Source of the DNA: Strobilurus pachycystidiatus
Taxonomy: Eukaryota > Basidiomycota > Agaricomycetes > Agaricales > Physalacriaceae
DNA: 64,000 nt
Reading direction: 5' to 3'
Assembly (NCBI GenBank): GCA_019915135.1
Contig: JAHLMK010000006.1
Coordinates: 2,294,001-2,358,000 of the forward strand
The notes below the pieces were generated by a model. That model was given only the letters and a program-made list of their open reading frames with translations, had not been told where the DNA came from and did no database searches. This document shows, piece by piece, positions 10,778 to 21,613 of this stretch. The number at the start of each line of letters is the position of its first letter. Position 1 is the stretch's first letter. Both the position numbers and the translations under genes were made by a program.

Positions 10778-13488
10778 ATGCATTTACTCAAGGGCATTCG
10801 CAAGTGGCTGAGGCGTGTTATTCGCCGCGAGTCATTGTCCAGGAATCCCCCATACGACCAGCCTCCGCGCGCACTCGACGAAGCATCCGCCCCTGCTGCT
10901 GTACACGAGCGGACGTCGTCCTCACAGCGGATTCCTCCCTGTGGACCCATTTTGGTGGAGTCGGCAATCTCCAGCGGAGGCGACCACGCAGAGAATGACG
11001 AAATATCCGCCCCAGCTCTAGTAGTCGACCGGCAGACGAGTCAGACGACATCTGGGCCCGCTAGGCAGCCCGATAGACCCAGACTAGTCGACACGGTCAT
11101 CTCGAACGGAGATATCATCCTGAGCGCACTTGAACAAGTGGGAAGTGTTGTTCAGACCGTTCCCTGGGTGGGACCCGTGGTGGCGGCCATGAAAAAGGTG
11201 CTTGTGATATACAAGGTGAGCAATATCGTTGCTCATATTTGTACGTGTCACGATCTCACGGATCCCTCGCCTAGAATTACACGGAAGATCAAGAACAGGT
11301 AGCCCGACTTGTCGAGAAATCCCAGGCGATTTGGAACACGATCGCCCCGGTGCTCGAACAAGTCCAGGCTACCAGTCGTTCGGCTTTGCTTGACGATCTG
11401 AAGGCCGACTTGCTCGGTTATCAGGAGTTAGTTCACTTTCTTATACGACGCTTAGGACTGTCTAACATTTCGAAGACTGCTCGACAATGTGACCGACTCC
11501 GTCAAACGATACAAGGAACACGGCAAGTTCACGAAGGGCGCTGGCCACGACAAGTTCAGTGCCGATTTCAACGCACTGGATAAGGAGATGGATGGGTATC
11601 GCGATCGTCTCCAGGTATGTAATCAATCAAATGAACACTTCAAATTCTGATAGACTGCCCCTCAAGACCAAATGTGCGCTTGCACTGGTAGTGAAGGTGG
11701 ACTATCTGCATGGCCAAGTGTTAGTGGCATTCTACCAGTTGCATGCTAATATCTGACTCTGTCATCCAGTGTCGAGGGAAAACTCTTCAAATGGCTTGAA
11801 AGTCCTCCTGACGGGCGTTCCAATCTCACGCGGGCTCCAGAGGCAAGGATGGAGGGCACTGGGGAATGGCTCATCCTGCATGATCAACGCTTTCTTGAAT
11901 GGAAGAGGACTCCGGGGTCTGTGTTATGGATATCAGGGAACTGTACGTTGCAGAACATAAGTTACATGCAGTGACTGACCGTGGGTCATAGCGGGCACAG
12001 GAAAGACAGTCCTCAGGTAGTAAAAGCACTTCTGGCTGCTCCAACATTACTTATTCCTTCCAATCAGCTCAAGCATCCTTGACAACATTGATGCTGATAA
12101 AAGTATCCCATTGGCATTCTTCTACTTCAGTGTCAATGAGTCCGATGGCAGCAAGGACCGCTTGAACCTGGCCATCCGGTCGCTCCTCTACCAGCTCTCA
12201 CGGTACACTCTTAATCCTCATTGCATTACCAGCAACTACTATCACGTGGCTGGTCGCGGTGGCCAAATCTCTCCTGCACACAACATTGTACTTGAGATGC
12301 TGGAGAAGGTTCTCCAGGATCTTCCTAATACCTACATTGTCCTTGATGCACTAGATGAATGTTCGGCATCAGAGCATCATCACTTGCTTGACTTCATCAA
12401 GCTGGTGCATCAATGGCAAAACACAAGGTTGCATCTTGTGGTGACAAGTCAGCCACGGGATCCCTTCACAGCTTGTCTTCCCTCCATCTCCAAACAGATC
12501 AATCTGAATGGCGAGAACTGCATGCTTGATGATATTGCTTTCTTCATTGCCAATCAGCTGCAAACAAATAATGCTCTGAAACATTGGAAACCACAGGAAA
12601 AGCAAAAAATTACAAAAACTCTCATGGAACGCGGAGCAGGCATGTGAGATCTTGATTTTTGACTGTATTTTTTGTTTGATTCTAATTCTGTTCACAGGTT
12701 TCGCTTTGTTGCTTGCTTGCTTTGCGAGCTGGAAAAGTGCCGTAATAAAAAGGAATTGACTACAGCTCTCACACAGTTACCTCGGGATCTAAATGCACTT
12801 TACGACCACATTCTCTCCCGCGGCACTGATGACTATGATCCAGTGTTGCATCGAGCTCTTCAATGGTTGTGTCTCTCCATCCGCAACATCACCATTGATG
12901 AGTTGAATGATGCTGCACTTGCATTTGATACATCAACCCCTATGTGGAAATTTGATGCTGCCTTGCAAACTCAAAATAGAATGCTGTTGACACAACAACT
13001 CTCAAGTCTTGTCGTCATTGTTGAGGTGAAATGGGATGCAAGAAGGAATATTGTCCGTAAACATTTTCTCTAATCATAATTGTAAAACTGACTATGTTAT
13101 CACTCATCAGGTCCAGCTTGCTCACTCATCTGTTCGTGACTATCTAACAACTGAGGTCACTAGTCTTGCAAAGCAATATAGCATTCAGCCATCATCTGGT
13201 CATGATATGATTGCCCGCACTTGTCTTGCACAGCTCTGCCACTTCAGAACAGGGGATTGGAGTAACATTCCAGACATAGAAGATAAATTCATACTTGTGA
13301 ACTATTCTAAAAAGTACTGGTTAAAACATCTCAGCCTTGGTGGATGTAAATCAGAGACAATGGAAGTGGCAAATTTACTCATGACACCTGAAAGTCAACA
13401 GTGGCATTTTTGGCGTCGCTCATGGGAGAAATCCCATGATAGCTCACTTCTACAATATGCAGCATACCACAGAATTAGCAGAATATAG
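10778..13488 (+). CDS. NLR-like receptor, copy C, truncated before the ankyrin repeats
   Basis: Exons 10778-11215, 11275-11426, 11476-11614, 11667-11719, 11770-11942, 11992-12016, 12068-12643, 12698-13052 and 13111-13488 give 762 residues. The leader, helical N-domain (VPWVGPVVAAMKK), linker, P-loop SGTGKT (319-324), Walker B YIVLDALDEC (416-425) and post-NACHT region match the other receptors, and splice sites are intact (GTTAGT twice, GTGAGA, GTCCGT donors). The frame stops five residues after SLLQYAAYH, where the other copies enter the ankyrin array; from 13490 the DNA is already partner-gene relic. A deletion therefore removed all repeats, the C-terminus and the 3' end of the partner. The product would be an N-domain plus NACHT protein without a sensor array. 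It could be an inactive remnant or act as a helper; nothing in the sequence decides. Confidence 0.85.
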
Positions 13489-14730
13489 TTTCTTACCTCC
13501 TCCTTATCCTTCTCCTTTACTATCTAGCTAGAAATGAAACTCATATAGAGATTGGAATTGAGGCTGCAATGATGTATGCACCCATCAAAACTCCTAAGAT
13601 TGAAACTGAAAACACTTGGGATCCACTTTCTGAGTGAGGAGTCCCATCTGGGCCACGATTGTTCTCCAATTTCCCCACCTTCAATGCCCGCACCCTGACT
13701 TTGACTCTCAACACCAAACAAGCGTCTCAGACTTTGCCTTTCCACACCCACACTGTTGTTGCATTGATAGTGTGCATGAACACATCTACATCTGCTGTTT
13801 AGAGTTGGAGTCCAAACTGTGTCAATGCAGTGGTGGCGGCGGCGGCTAAAACAGTTGACAACCCTCACTCCCATCCCTCCCCGCAGTCCTCGTTGCCCTA
13901 ATCCACTCGCAATCCTGGCCACGGTCCTGCATTTCCGTCCGTTACATCCCCCCTCACCCCCCTCACCCACCAAGGCCCGACGCCGGTTGTTGTCCCTCCC
14001 GAGTCTCTCCATTTTGCGCATTTTACGCTGCTCATAAGCATGCTCTATTGTACGCTCCCTCCGGCACATTCGACACCGCTCCATGTCTTCTTCCAGCTAC
14101 TTGACACGGCCCTGGAATGTCGTCTGCTGGATGGAGTCGAGTCCGTCGAATACCTGGCTGTTATGTGGTCAGCAAAAGCACGATATAACTGAGATGAAGA
14201 TGAATGCAGAAATGAAAGAAAAGAACAAACAGTGAAAAAAAAAACTGGAACAGGGAAGGACACATAGACAAAACGGATTCAAGTATTGTAACACAAAATG
14301 GAACTGTGGAGTATGTAACACCAAAACCAAGTCTGGATCGCAACAGTAGCACCAGCAAGCATGCATGTGCCTGCTTCTCAGACACCCATTCCTACCCATG
14401 ACTACCGCATTCTCCGCCTTCAGACTTGTGATGTATGCGCTCTGCACCGTGTACAGGGCGTCGAAGAAATTGTGCTCTGGGCGGAGGGATTTAGTCTGTC
14501 CTTGTCGTCGGGTTTGGGTCGAGAGGAGGGTGCGTCCATTTCCTTGGCAGCTGGGCGGGCGGTGTTCACATCCTGAGGGGGCGGGGAGTCGGTTGGCAGG
14601 TTGGTTGGTCATTGGCTAGGGCGCTGATAGGACTAAAGACAACTTTGAACACATCCACAGCAGCTCAGAGCGCGCACACCCACACTCGGGCATGCACACC
14701 CACACCCGGGCATGCAGATGCGCGTAGTTG

Positions 14731-14926
14731 AACTTTGCACTCAGACTTTATAACCACACGGCCCATAGGGCCGATAGACGACCGTCGCATAGCGGTATTT
14801 GGTATCTATTGTAAGAATTCGACAGCAGTACCTTAAAACTTTGCACTCAGACTTTATAGCCACACGTCGGGCCCGGGACGTTATATTTGGTATCTATTGT
14901 AAGAATTCGACAGCAGTACCTTAACT
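14731..14926. repeat. Tandem duplication inside the foldback element
   Basis: Unit 1 (14731-14836) and unit 2 (14837-14926) both begin AACTTTGCACTCAGACTTTA and end in TCGACAGCAGTACCTTAA. The second unit is shorter by an internal gap. Confidence 0.85.
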
Positions 14927-15178
14927 CAATACAAGCCCCGCTTGCTGGCACGCAAGCTCTCCGTCGTTGTCTGCTTTCTGTAAAAGGCTTGGTTGTTGAT
15001 GGCAAGAGGAGCTCTTGGGGCGGGAGCAGTACCGGAAGGGATGATACGATGTCGAGGCTGATTTGCTGCCTAGCATTGTATTGGATAAGACGCGTCGAAC
15101 TAGTCAGAATATGCGACTCACTGGCGACTGCTGGCTATAAGGAATGAGTTATGCTGCCCTTGTGCGCGGTGGAAAGCC

Positions 15179-15450
15179 GATGTTTAGATTGGCGGCAAAT
15201 CACAGGGGGCGCGCCTCTGGGCCTATAGCCAATAGTTTGGTCCACGTTGAGCAAGCCCCAATTGACGGCTCACCAGAGAACAAAACAACCACCGTCTAAA
15301 TCCCTCTCGGCAACTGCTGGAAACTGATGTTTGAATTGGCGGCAAAGTAAAAGCGTTCAGTGGTGCCGCGCCTCTGAGTCCATGGTCGACGGATCAGTCC
15401 GCGCCGGGCAAGCCCCAATCAATGGCTCACCAAAAGGACAAAACCACGGC
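15179..15450. repeat. Second tandem duplication inside the foldback element
   Basis: GATGTTT followed by ATTGGCGGCAAA occurs at 15179 and 15326, and GCAAGCCCCAAT with GGCTCACCA occurs at about 15247 and 15408. The unit is about 150-160 bp with moderate divergence. Confidence 0.75.
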
Positions 15451-16544
15451 CATCTCAATACTTCTCATGGTCGCAAGGACGCTGCCGTCGAGCCGAGCTG
15501 CTGAACTGGGTTGGTCGGACTGCGCAGAACTAGCCATAAGCGACAACTCACCCGGCAACCGCTCGCGGATTTGATGCGCCTCTGACCGGAGGATTTTGGA
15601 GCTTGGCAAGGGTGAAGCAGCGAGGCGGGATGGTCCTGCATTCGGCTGGGGTCGACGGCGGGAGCAACGATGGTGGGGGTACGGGAGAGAGCAGCGTTGA
15701 TCTCGATCACATGCTAATTACAGGTTCATACCGCCGCGCGCCTTCTCGTACGACGCGAGTGTGACTGTGCATGCCCGAGTGTGGGTGTGCACGCCCGAGT
15801 GTGAGTGTGCGCGGTCGCGACCTGCTGTGGATGTGTTCTTAGTTGTATATACCCCGCTGATAGACACGACATGTAGATGCGGAACCGATTTCGGATCGGG
15901 GACCTAGTAATCATATCATTTTCAGCACACGCATTCGACGGAGAGGGAGAGAGATAATAAGACAACTCACCACTTTGTGTCGTAATTCCATATCCACATC
16001 CACAACCTGCGAATCATCCGATTAGCTCACACCGCAACAAACGAGAACGCAGGCAGACCTACCGTCTCGTGCTCTGGCTCCCCGACTCCACTCATCTCCC
16101 GTTCCTTCGCTTTCGCCTTCTCCATCTCCAAATCCCTGCCTACTCTCCTCCTCCTCAGTCCGCTTCGCCCCCACCCTTCCTTTCGCGTCCGCCGTCTAAA
16201 AACGTCGATGTCGGTGCGCAAGTCTTGCTCCTGCTCTTGGCTTGATCCAGGGGCGGGTCTGGGTGAGGACAGGGATGGGGAGGAGAGGTTTCGCGTGGTT
16301 ACGTTGTCGAGGTTGGAAAAGAACGTGCGCTTTTCGAGGTCGCCCAGGAAAAGTGACGTGGGAGCTCGACGACTCAAGGGCGAGTTTTGGACTCGAGGGA
16401 GCAGCATCGAGTATAGATTTCGACGTATACAGCTGGACGAATGCGATGCGAGTTCAAGCTCGATGGTATACTGCCGAGCTTTGCATCGAGCACGGTACTA
16501 TGCGAGAACTCCTCGCCGCTCTTCGATGTATTGGCTAGGGATCC

Positions 16545-17660
16545 TGCGATAGATGTAATCAGCACGACGAACCACAATGCAAGAGAAAAAAGGTACATAC
16601 CCCCCCTTGTTCTATGGAGCGCTCTTCCTCCTGGTGTGGTGTTGATACTTTGACGGCAGGGAACAGAGCTCGTGTCCTGTCCTGTCCTGGGTGTAGATGT
16701 GGTGTGAGACTGGGCTGCGTGTCATGCGCGGGGAAAGACGCGTTCGGTATGCGCAGCGCGGAGGTCTGCGTCGCACGTATTTCCGTATTTGTAGAGTGTC
16801 GTCGTGGACGGGATAGATAAGGCATTGGTGACACTTCAGCAGTTGGTGAAAGAGGAGTCGAAGGATACTCGGCAGTCGCTCGAGGAATCTACTATGTCTC
16901 ATATCAGCACCGAAACATGATCCAACGGGAAACCAAAGTACCTGGGATACGTCAAAACCAATTCCGTATCCACGTCTCCGGGGAAGCGCAAGATTCGTTC
17001 CAAGGCCCCGTCGTTCGGCTCATTGTCCTGATCCATGTAGCGTCAGTCGTCTCGGATTGGGCTGCAAAGCGCGTCCAGTAAGCGTCATGGCAAAGAAAGT
17101 GGATGAACGGATGGCAGTCTGAAGACGCACCTGCTATGAAATCGGTACAATCTACATCTGTGAGTCGGGCGTGTGGCCGCGAAAGAGCACTGTAAGCCAA
17201 CGCGAACGATCGCCGTCAGCGCGATTCCGCACGCTAACAAGCTTGGAGAAACGCACCTAATTCTGATAGTGTCCCGATGCTGCCACCTTCCGAATCCTAT
17301 AGCGTTCCCATGATTGTGTTTTCACGTGATACAGACACGCGCGGTGGTTGCGGGAGCGGCGAGCGCGTCGCTGGTAGGTCGCGTGTGTCTGGCAGTAAGT
17401 GGCAAATGAACAAGACGCGATATTCACCTGGCAAGGGGCAGATCAGCTCGCGTGGTGGTCGAGACTTTGCTGACAAAGTGCCCGGCGATCCGCGTGGCCG
17501 AGCATGGCCGCCTGCTCTCTTCGAGTTCGGACGGCCATGTTGTAAAGGCAGACTGGTACGTCTACCATGGGACGTTCGAATTCCCCCGCAATACCGCAAC
17601 ACTCTACCTGACGCTGCATCAGGATTGAGCAGAAATCCCCTGGCTGGGGAATTCGGACCG
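16545..17660 (-). other. Unknown segment X (copy b), upstream of relic C
   Basis: Homologous to 7480-9010 and in the same place relative to its relic. A minus-strand frame runs from about 16880 to 16610 into a GTATGT donor (PHQEEERSIEQGG at its end) and contains ALRIPNASFPAHDTQPSLTP, aligned with the corresponding frame of copy a. Other exons are interrupted by stops. No family recognised. Copy b lacks the hAT insertion of copy a. Confidence 0.4.
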
Positions 17661-17964
17661 ATGTGTCTTCCCTGCGTCCCGATCCACCAGAACCCGGAGC
17701 CGCAGGTTCTCCCTCCCCGTCCTGTCCATCTCAATCCGCACTTCGCGGCTTTGCTCCCTATTCGCGTACGAGAGCACCACGACATCCACTTGACGCGGCC
17801 CTCGCATGAGATTGACATGTGGAACTTCCAAAAATTAAGAAACAGTACGAAGAGTTGAGAACTGGACTTGGATGAACGGAAAGAAAAGAGATTGGAGGTG
17901 GAAACGGACCGATACAAAGAATGGGAGAATTCAGCATACAAATACGTGAAAATAACAAAGGAAT

Positions 17965-18960
17965 TTAAATGAGACGAAAGGGGAGCGAAAGAGCGAAAAG
18001 GGACTGAAGGAAAATATCGGTAACGATAGGCACACTGCGTCGTGTGCTGTGCGTGGCTAAGATCGGGTTTGGCTCGGAGAGACGTGGGTTCGTCCACATC
18101 CACGTTCGGTGGTTTGTCGGGAGCAGGACGCGTAGCGGCGGCCTGGTCGACGCGACACGTGGATTGTGATTCAAATCTGCATTGACAGCACGTAAGGCGC
18201 TGGGGGACGCGACGCATGGAATCGTGGTGACAGGGACCTAGGATTGATATACCATTTCAACACTCACACTCAACGGAGAGAGAGATAATAAGACGACTCA
18301 CCACTCAGCCTGCAGGTACCAGCCGATTTGCGCGGCGTAGCAGCCCTCCTGTCCATGGCAGGAGGAGCAGCTGACTCGTGCTAGACAGCAGGCGAGTGCG
18401 CTGGACCATGACTATACGTCCGGCGTAGGAGGAGGCTCCTTCCTCCCCACAGTCGACTACACCTTCACCTCTTCTTCGCCCTCCATCCTCCATCCCCGCA
18501 TCATGCTCTCCCCCTCCTCTTCTGCACTCCTACCCCCGCCGGCCTCCCCGTCCTCCATGCCCACATCTCCTTCTTTGTCGTCCTCGTCATCGCCGTCCTA
18601 CTGAGCGTTTTCGGATCCTGCCCTCGGGGGACAACTCCTCCCCCTCTTCCCGGCTTCATCCCCCTCCTATACCACCACCCTCTTCCTCATCCCCTGGCTC
18701 CTTTCGCTCGACTCCCCCCGCAGCTACCTGCTCTCGCACCCGCACCACCTCAGCGATCTCCGCTCCCCGCGGCTTGCGCGCCGCGTGATTGTAATTGCGA
18801 ACGGACGCGCTCTGGGTCAGCTCGGGGATCGGACGGCGACGGGTTGGAGCGGGGTGAGTTTGGCCGTGATCGGCTGAGTTGAAAGACGAGCACGATGGTA
18901 GGATTTGAAGGTTGCCACAAAGTCGTCTGCAACCTTGATCCGGCTCCCGATGTAGCAAGA
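17965..18960 (-). pseudogene. Relic H: fragments of the chromodomain/coiled-coil gene (left arm)
   Basis: On the minus strand, 17965-18250 holds a remnant of exon 7 (a region equivalent to RDFFHAQ followed by AYVT), and 18300-18960 holds a remnant of exon 5 (RGAEIAEVVRVREQVAAGG, compare RGAEIAEEVRVKNGGGGG in the intact gene). The two pieces lie next to each other although they are separate in the intact gene. The same arrangement appears inverted at 55960-57000. Confidence 0.7.
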
Positions 18961-19104
18961 TCAGAGCTTGGCGCTATATCTTGGGATGAATGGTGAGCGA
19001 CGTTGGCGAGTCTGAGTGCGGTGAGACGTTGGATATTGTGTTGCCGAAATTTGAGGTGAACGACTTAGTGCCGTTTTGGTACGTGAACGCAGGGAATGTC
19101 CAGC

Positions 19105-20010
19105 TCAGGGCACAGTCACGCCCTTCCACCGCTCCGGGTCCTCCTCGAGCGACATTGATACGGGCCATGAAAGTCCCTGGATGAAATCGATGCCTAAGGA
19201 TAATGGGCGCGTCAATGTGGATGCGAATTGAGTGACAGACCGACAGAAAAAGACAGCGAAAACCTGCGACGCATCGCAAAGTACGGAAGACTAAAGAGGG
19301 GAGACGAACGCTCGCACCCAGGCTAACGGAGCTAGAGGCGAAATGAAACGAACGGACGAAAAGCAAGAACCCATGGCCAGAGATACGTACCTGCTTCCTT
19401 GAAGCTCAATGCCTTGCCACAACCTCCACATTTTCCGCCCTCAGACCTAGACCCCGTGATGTTGGAGTTCTGCGCCGTGTCTTGAATGCAGTCTGAACCG
19501 CGTCCGGTGAGTGTAGCGCGATGATCGTATTCGGAATTCGTCGGAGGCGTTTCTGAGCGCGGCGGGTAAGGCGCTGGTAGAGGAGGATCCAATATACAGG
19601 CCCATCGTGCACTCCTAAGCTAAACAGGAAGCTGCGGTCCCAGCTAAATCGTCAGCCTTTCCTATAACCGAACGAAACCGACCCTCACATATTCGTCGGC
19701 TATGCATCTGTGTTCTGTATGCGTGTTCCCCTCAGATGTAGACGTGCGCAGTGGACGAGCGGGCGTATCGCAGCCTGGACGATGCGATGTGTCTTGTTGT
19801 GTCGTGCGGGGCGTATTGTCGTGTCGCGTCGCGTCGTGCTCTGAAACGAGGGGAGAGAACCGCCCGGAGTTGCCAACTGCCGACACGCTGATCAGACCCG
19901 ACTCCTGGCGGCATGGGGCGCCGTCCTTCGCGCGGAGAGTTTGCAAGAAGACGTGATGCAGGTACTGGACGGTGATGGGCAAAGGAGAAAGTATTTTGAT
20001 GATGTCATCA
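19105..20010 (-). CDS. Unknown small gene Y, left-arm copy (partial model)
   Basis: Three minus-strand exons can be joined: one ending at 19689 (ITVQYLHHVFLQTLRAKDG ... CIADEY, GTGAGG donor), one at 19619-19391 (starting LRSARWACILDPPLPAPY, ending KCGGCGKALSFKEA, GTACGT donor), and one at 19193-19105 (GIDFIQGLSWPVSMSLEED ... VTVP, stop). The phases agree. A CGGCGK knuckle suggests metal binding but there is no known domain. No ATG opens the first exon, so an upstream exon is missing; a conserved frame containing APCKVLQISGLYMLFKAPYH lies at about 20060-20180. The inverted copy at 54.9-55.8 kb is broken, which hints that this copy was the functional one. Confidence 0.4.
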
Positions 20011-20389
20011 CCGGCACGTCTGCTCTTTCAGCAACACCCACGACAACCCTTATCCACGCGCGGGTTCCTCTCTGTTTATCCTTCGCCGTTTTCGACTCAA
20101 AATGGTATGGAGCCTTGAATAGCATGTATAAGCCGCTGATTTGTAGAACTTTACAGGGCGCCTCGTTACGCCACGCCAAGACTCAAAGCTCGGCTTATTT
20201 TTGTCTGTAGAATCTTGGATCTAGTCCAATTCCCATTACTCAAGACCTCTGATGAGCACCGTGGCCTGACGCTTGAAGCGTACTCTTCTCCATTGTGGGC
20301 ATAATTCCGTGGGCCGGAGACTCTCAACTGGCGGCGGTTCCAAATTTCGCACCTGAATCATAGCATTCGCCGCACCGCATAGCGCGCCG

Positions 20390-21613
20390 GCAGTCATGAA
20401 AGAGGACAGACGTTGGGAGCTTTCGATGCGGATTCGCTATTCGAGCTCGTCCGCAACGCGCACTGCAAGCTGTCGTGTTTATTTTCGTGGATCCGGGCAC
20501 TGGCAGCGCCAGAGTGATCCCCGTACGTTGTTTTTTTCCTCTTCATTTGGCGTGCTTAGTTGTCTCCTCCTCGTTCTGCGTGCTCAGACTTCCTTTAAAC
20601 CGCTGCCATCTGATTTGATGATGAAGACCTCGGTCGTCGAATGGCCGGCAACTTGCCGTTGCTATCCGTGAACATGAGCAGTCTTGCACGGAGCTTCGGC
20701 TGCTCGGGTGGCGGCCCGTGTATACTACTCGATATGTAGCGAGTGTAACTGTACTGGGACTGGCAAATTGGATACGATGCTGAAAATCAACTAGAGATGA
20801 GCGCACGAGAGGAAAGAGAACCGGAATTCCAAGGCGTACAAATCCTTCGTTGGACACTCACTCAAATCAGAATGCATTTGACCGTCGGCTATTCTAGGCA
20901 GATACCTTTTTGACAACCAGCCGAGCATCCACTCCTATGACAACAGCGGTGCCCACCATCGCTACGCCGTCGAGAGAATTGACAATTTGACTCGTCACAA
21001 TCAATGGTATCAAAATCTCTCTGCCAACAAACTGAAGACTTGCCGTCGGATTAGCACGTCCTAGACGGGAAGAGTACATCGACACTCACCAGCAGGCGTC
21101 CTTCACGGCCAATTCCAAGTTCGCGCGCCTTTGTTCGACGCTGACATTCATCGAAGGTCAGGAAGGACGGATGGAAAGGGACGCATGAGGAATGCTTCAA
21201 TGCTTGGAACTGATGCCGCGAAGACAGAGACACGTCAGTTACGGGTGAAATGCATGATGCGGATAAGAGAAAGTACCATTCGCAAGAAATAATTCTTGCA
21301 GTCGACGTGTCTTGGCTGTCAATCATCTCGCAGCGGCGGCTTTGGCCTCTCCGTCAGTAAATGGGAGCACCCTCACTTCGAGTCCAGTTATGAATCAACT
21401 TGTACGAACGGGTCATAGCCTTGGGAGGATGGAGACGACCTCGCAGTGACAGATATCTATTACGGGCCGGTAGAGATCTAGTGGCTATCAGCCGGCGTAT
21501 GGCAATGTCCGTTGTGTGGACAAAACGCGGCGACAGCGCGGGAAATCAGACACCGCCTCGGATTGACAGCATGTATCGTCACACGCACCCCTCATCCTTG
21601 CTCTCGAACAACC
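20390..21613. other. Segment Z and promoter region of receptor B
   Basis: At 20400-20670 (+) an open stretch precedes a GTACGT donor (one frame reads VVFIFVDPGTGSARVIP) and a terminal piece ends CRCYP then stop. The inverse copy lies at about 54270-54560, and a diverged relative ending EWSCYP lies at 37170-37420. No family recognised. From about 21450 the sequence matches the region upstream of receptor D, including a CACCCCTCATCCTTGCTCTC pyrimidine-rich stretch before the ATG, and so is the receptor promoter. Confidence 0.4.

Larger units (their letters stand above)
14639..15846. mobile_element. Foldback element with long inverted ends, about 1.2 kb
   Basis: The left end ACAACTTTGAACACATCC (from 14639) and the right end read on the complement (ACAACTAAGAACACATCC, from 15846) match. 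The similarity continues inward through a CACACCCACACYCGGGCATG unit that is repeated twice on each side, giving inverted ends of roughly 75-85 bp with a few differences. I see no clear target duplication and no transposase. It lies between exon 7 and exon 6 remnants of relic C. Mutator-like or other foldback elements have such ends; the class is not certain. Confidence 0.75.
13490..16545 (-). pseudogene. Relic C of the chromodomain/coiled-coil gene
   Basis: Minus-strand remnant facing receptor C. Its 3' end starts inside exon 8 (the sequence reading GAGTTTCATTTCTAGCTAGAT on the minus strand at about 13530). Exon 7 material (DALYTVQSAYITSLKAENA, GRNG) lies at 14380-14480. An exon 6 remnant with VVDVDMEL and its CGCAG acceptor lies at about 15975-16005. 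Exon 5 material (SQEQEQDLRTDID, DLEMEKAKAKE) lies at 16050-16240, with the LGSIPSSLNS/SKSGEEFSHST region up to about 16540. Stops and frame changes are frequent. A 1.2-kb foldback element separates exon 7 from exon 6. Confidence 0.75.
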
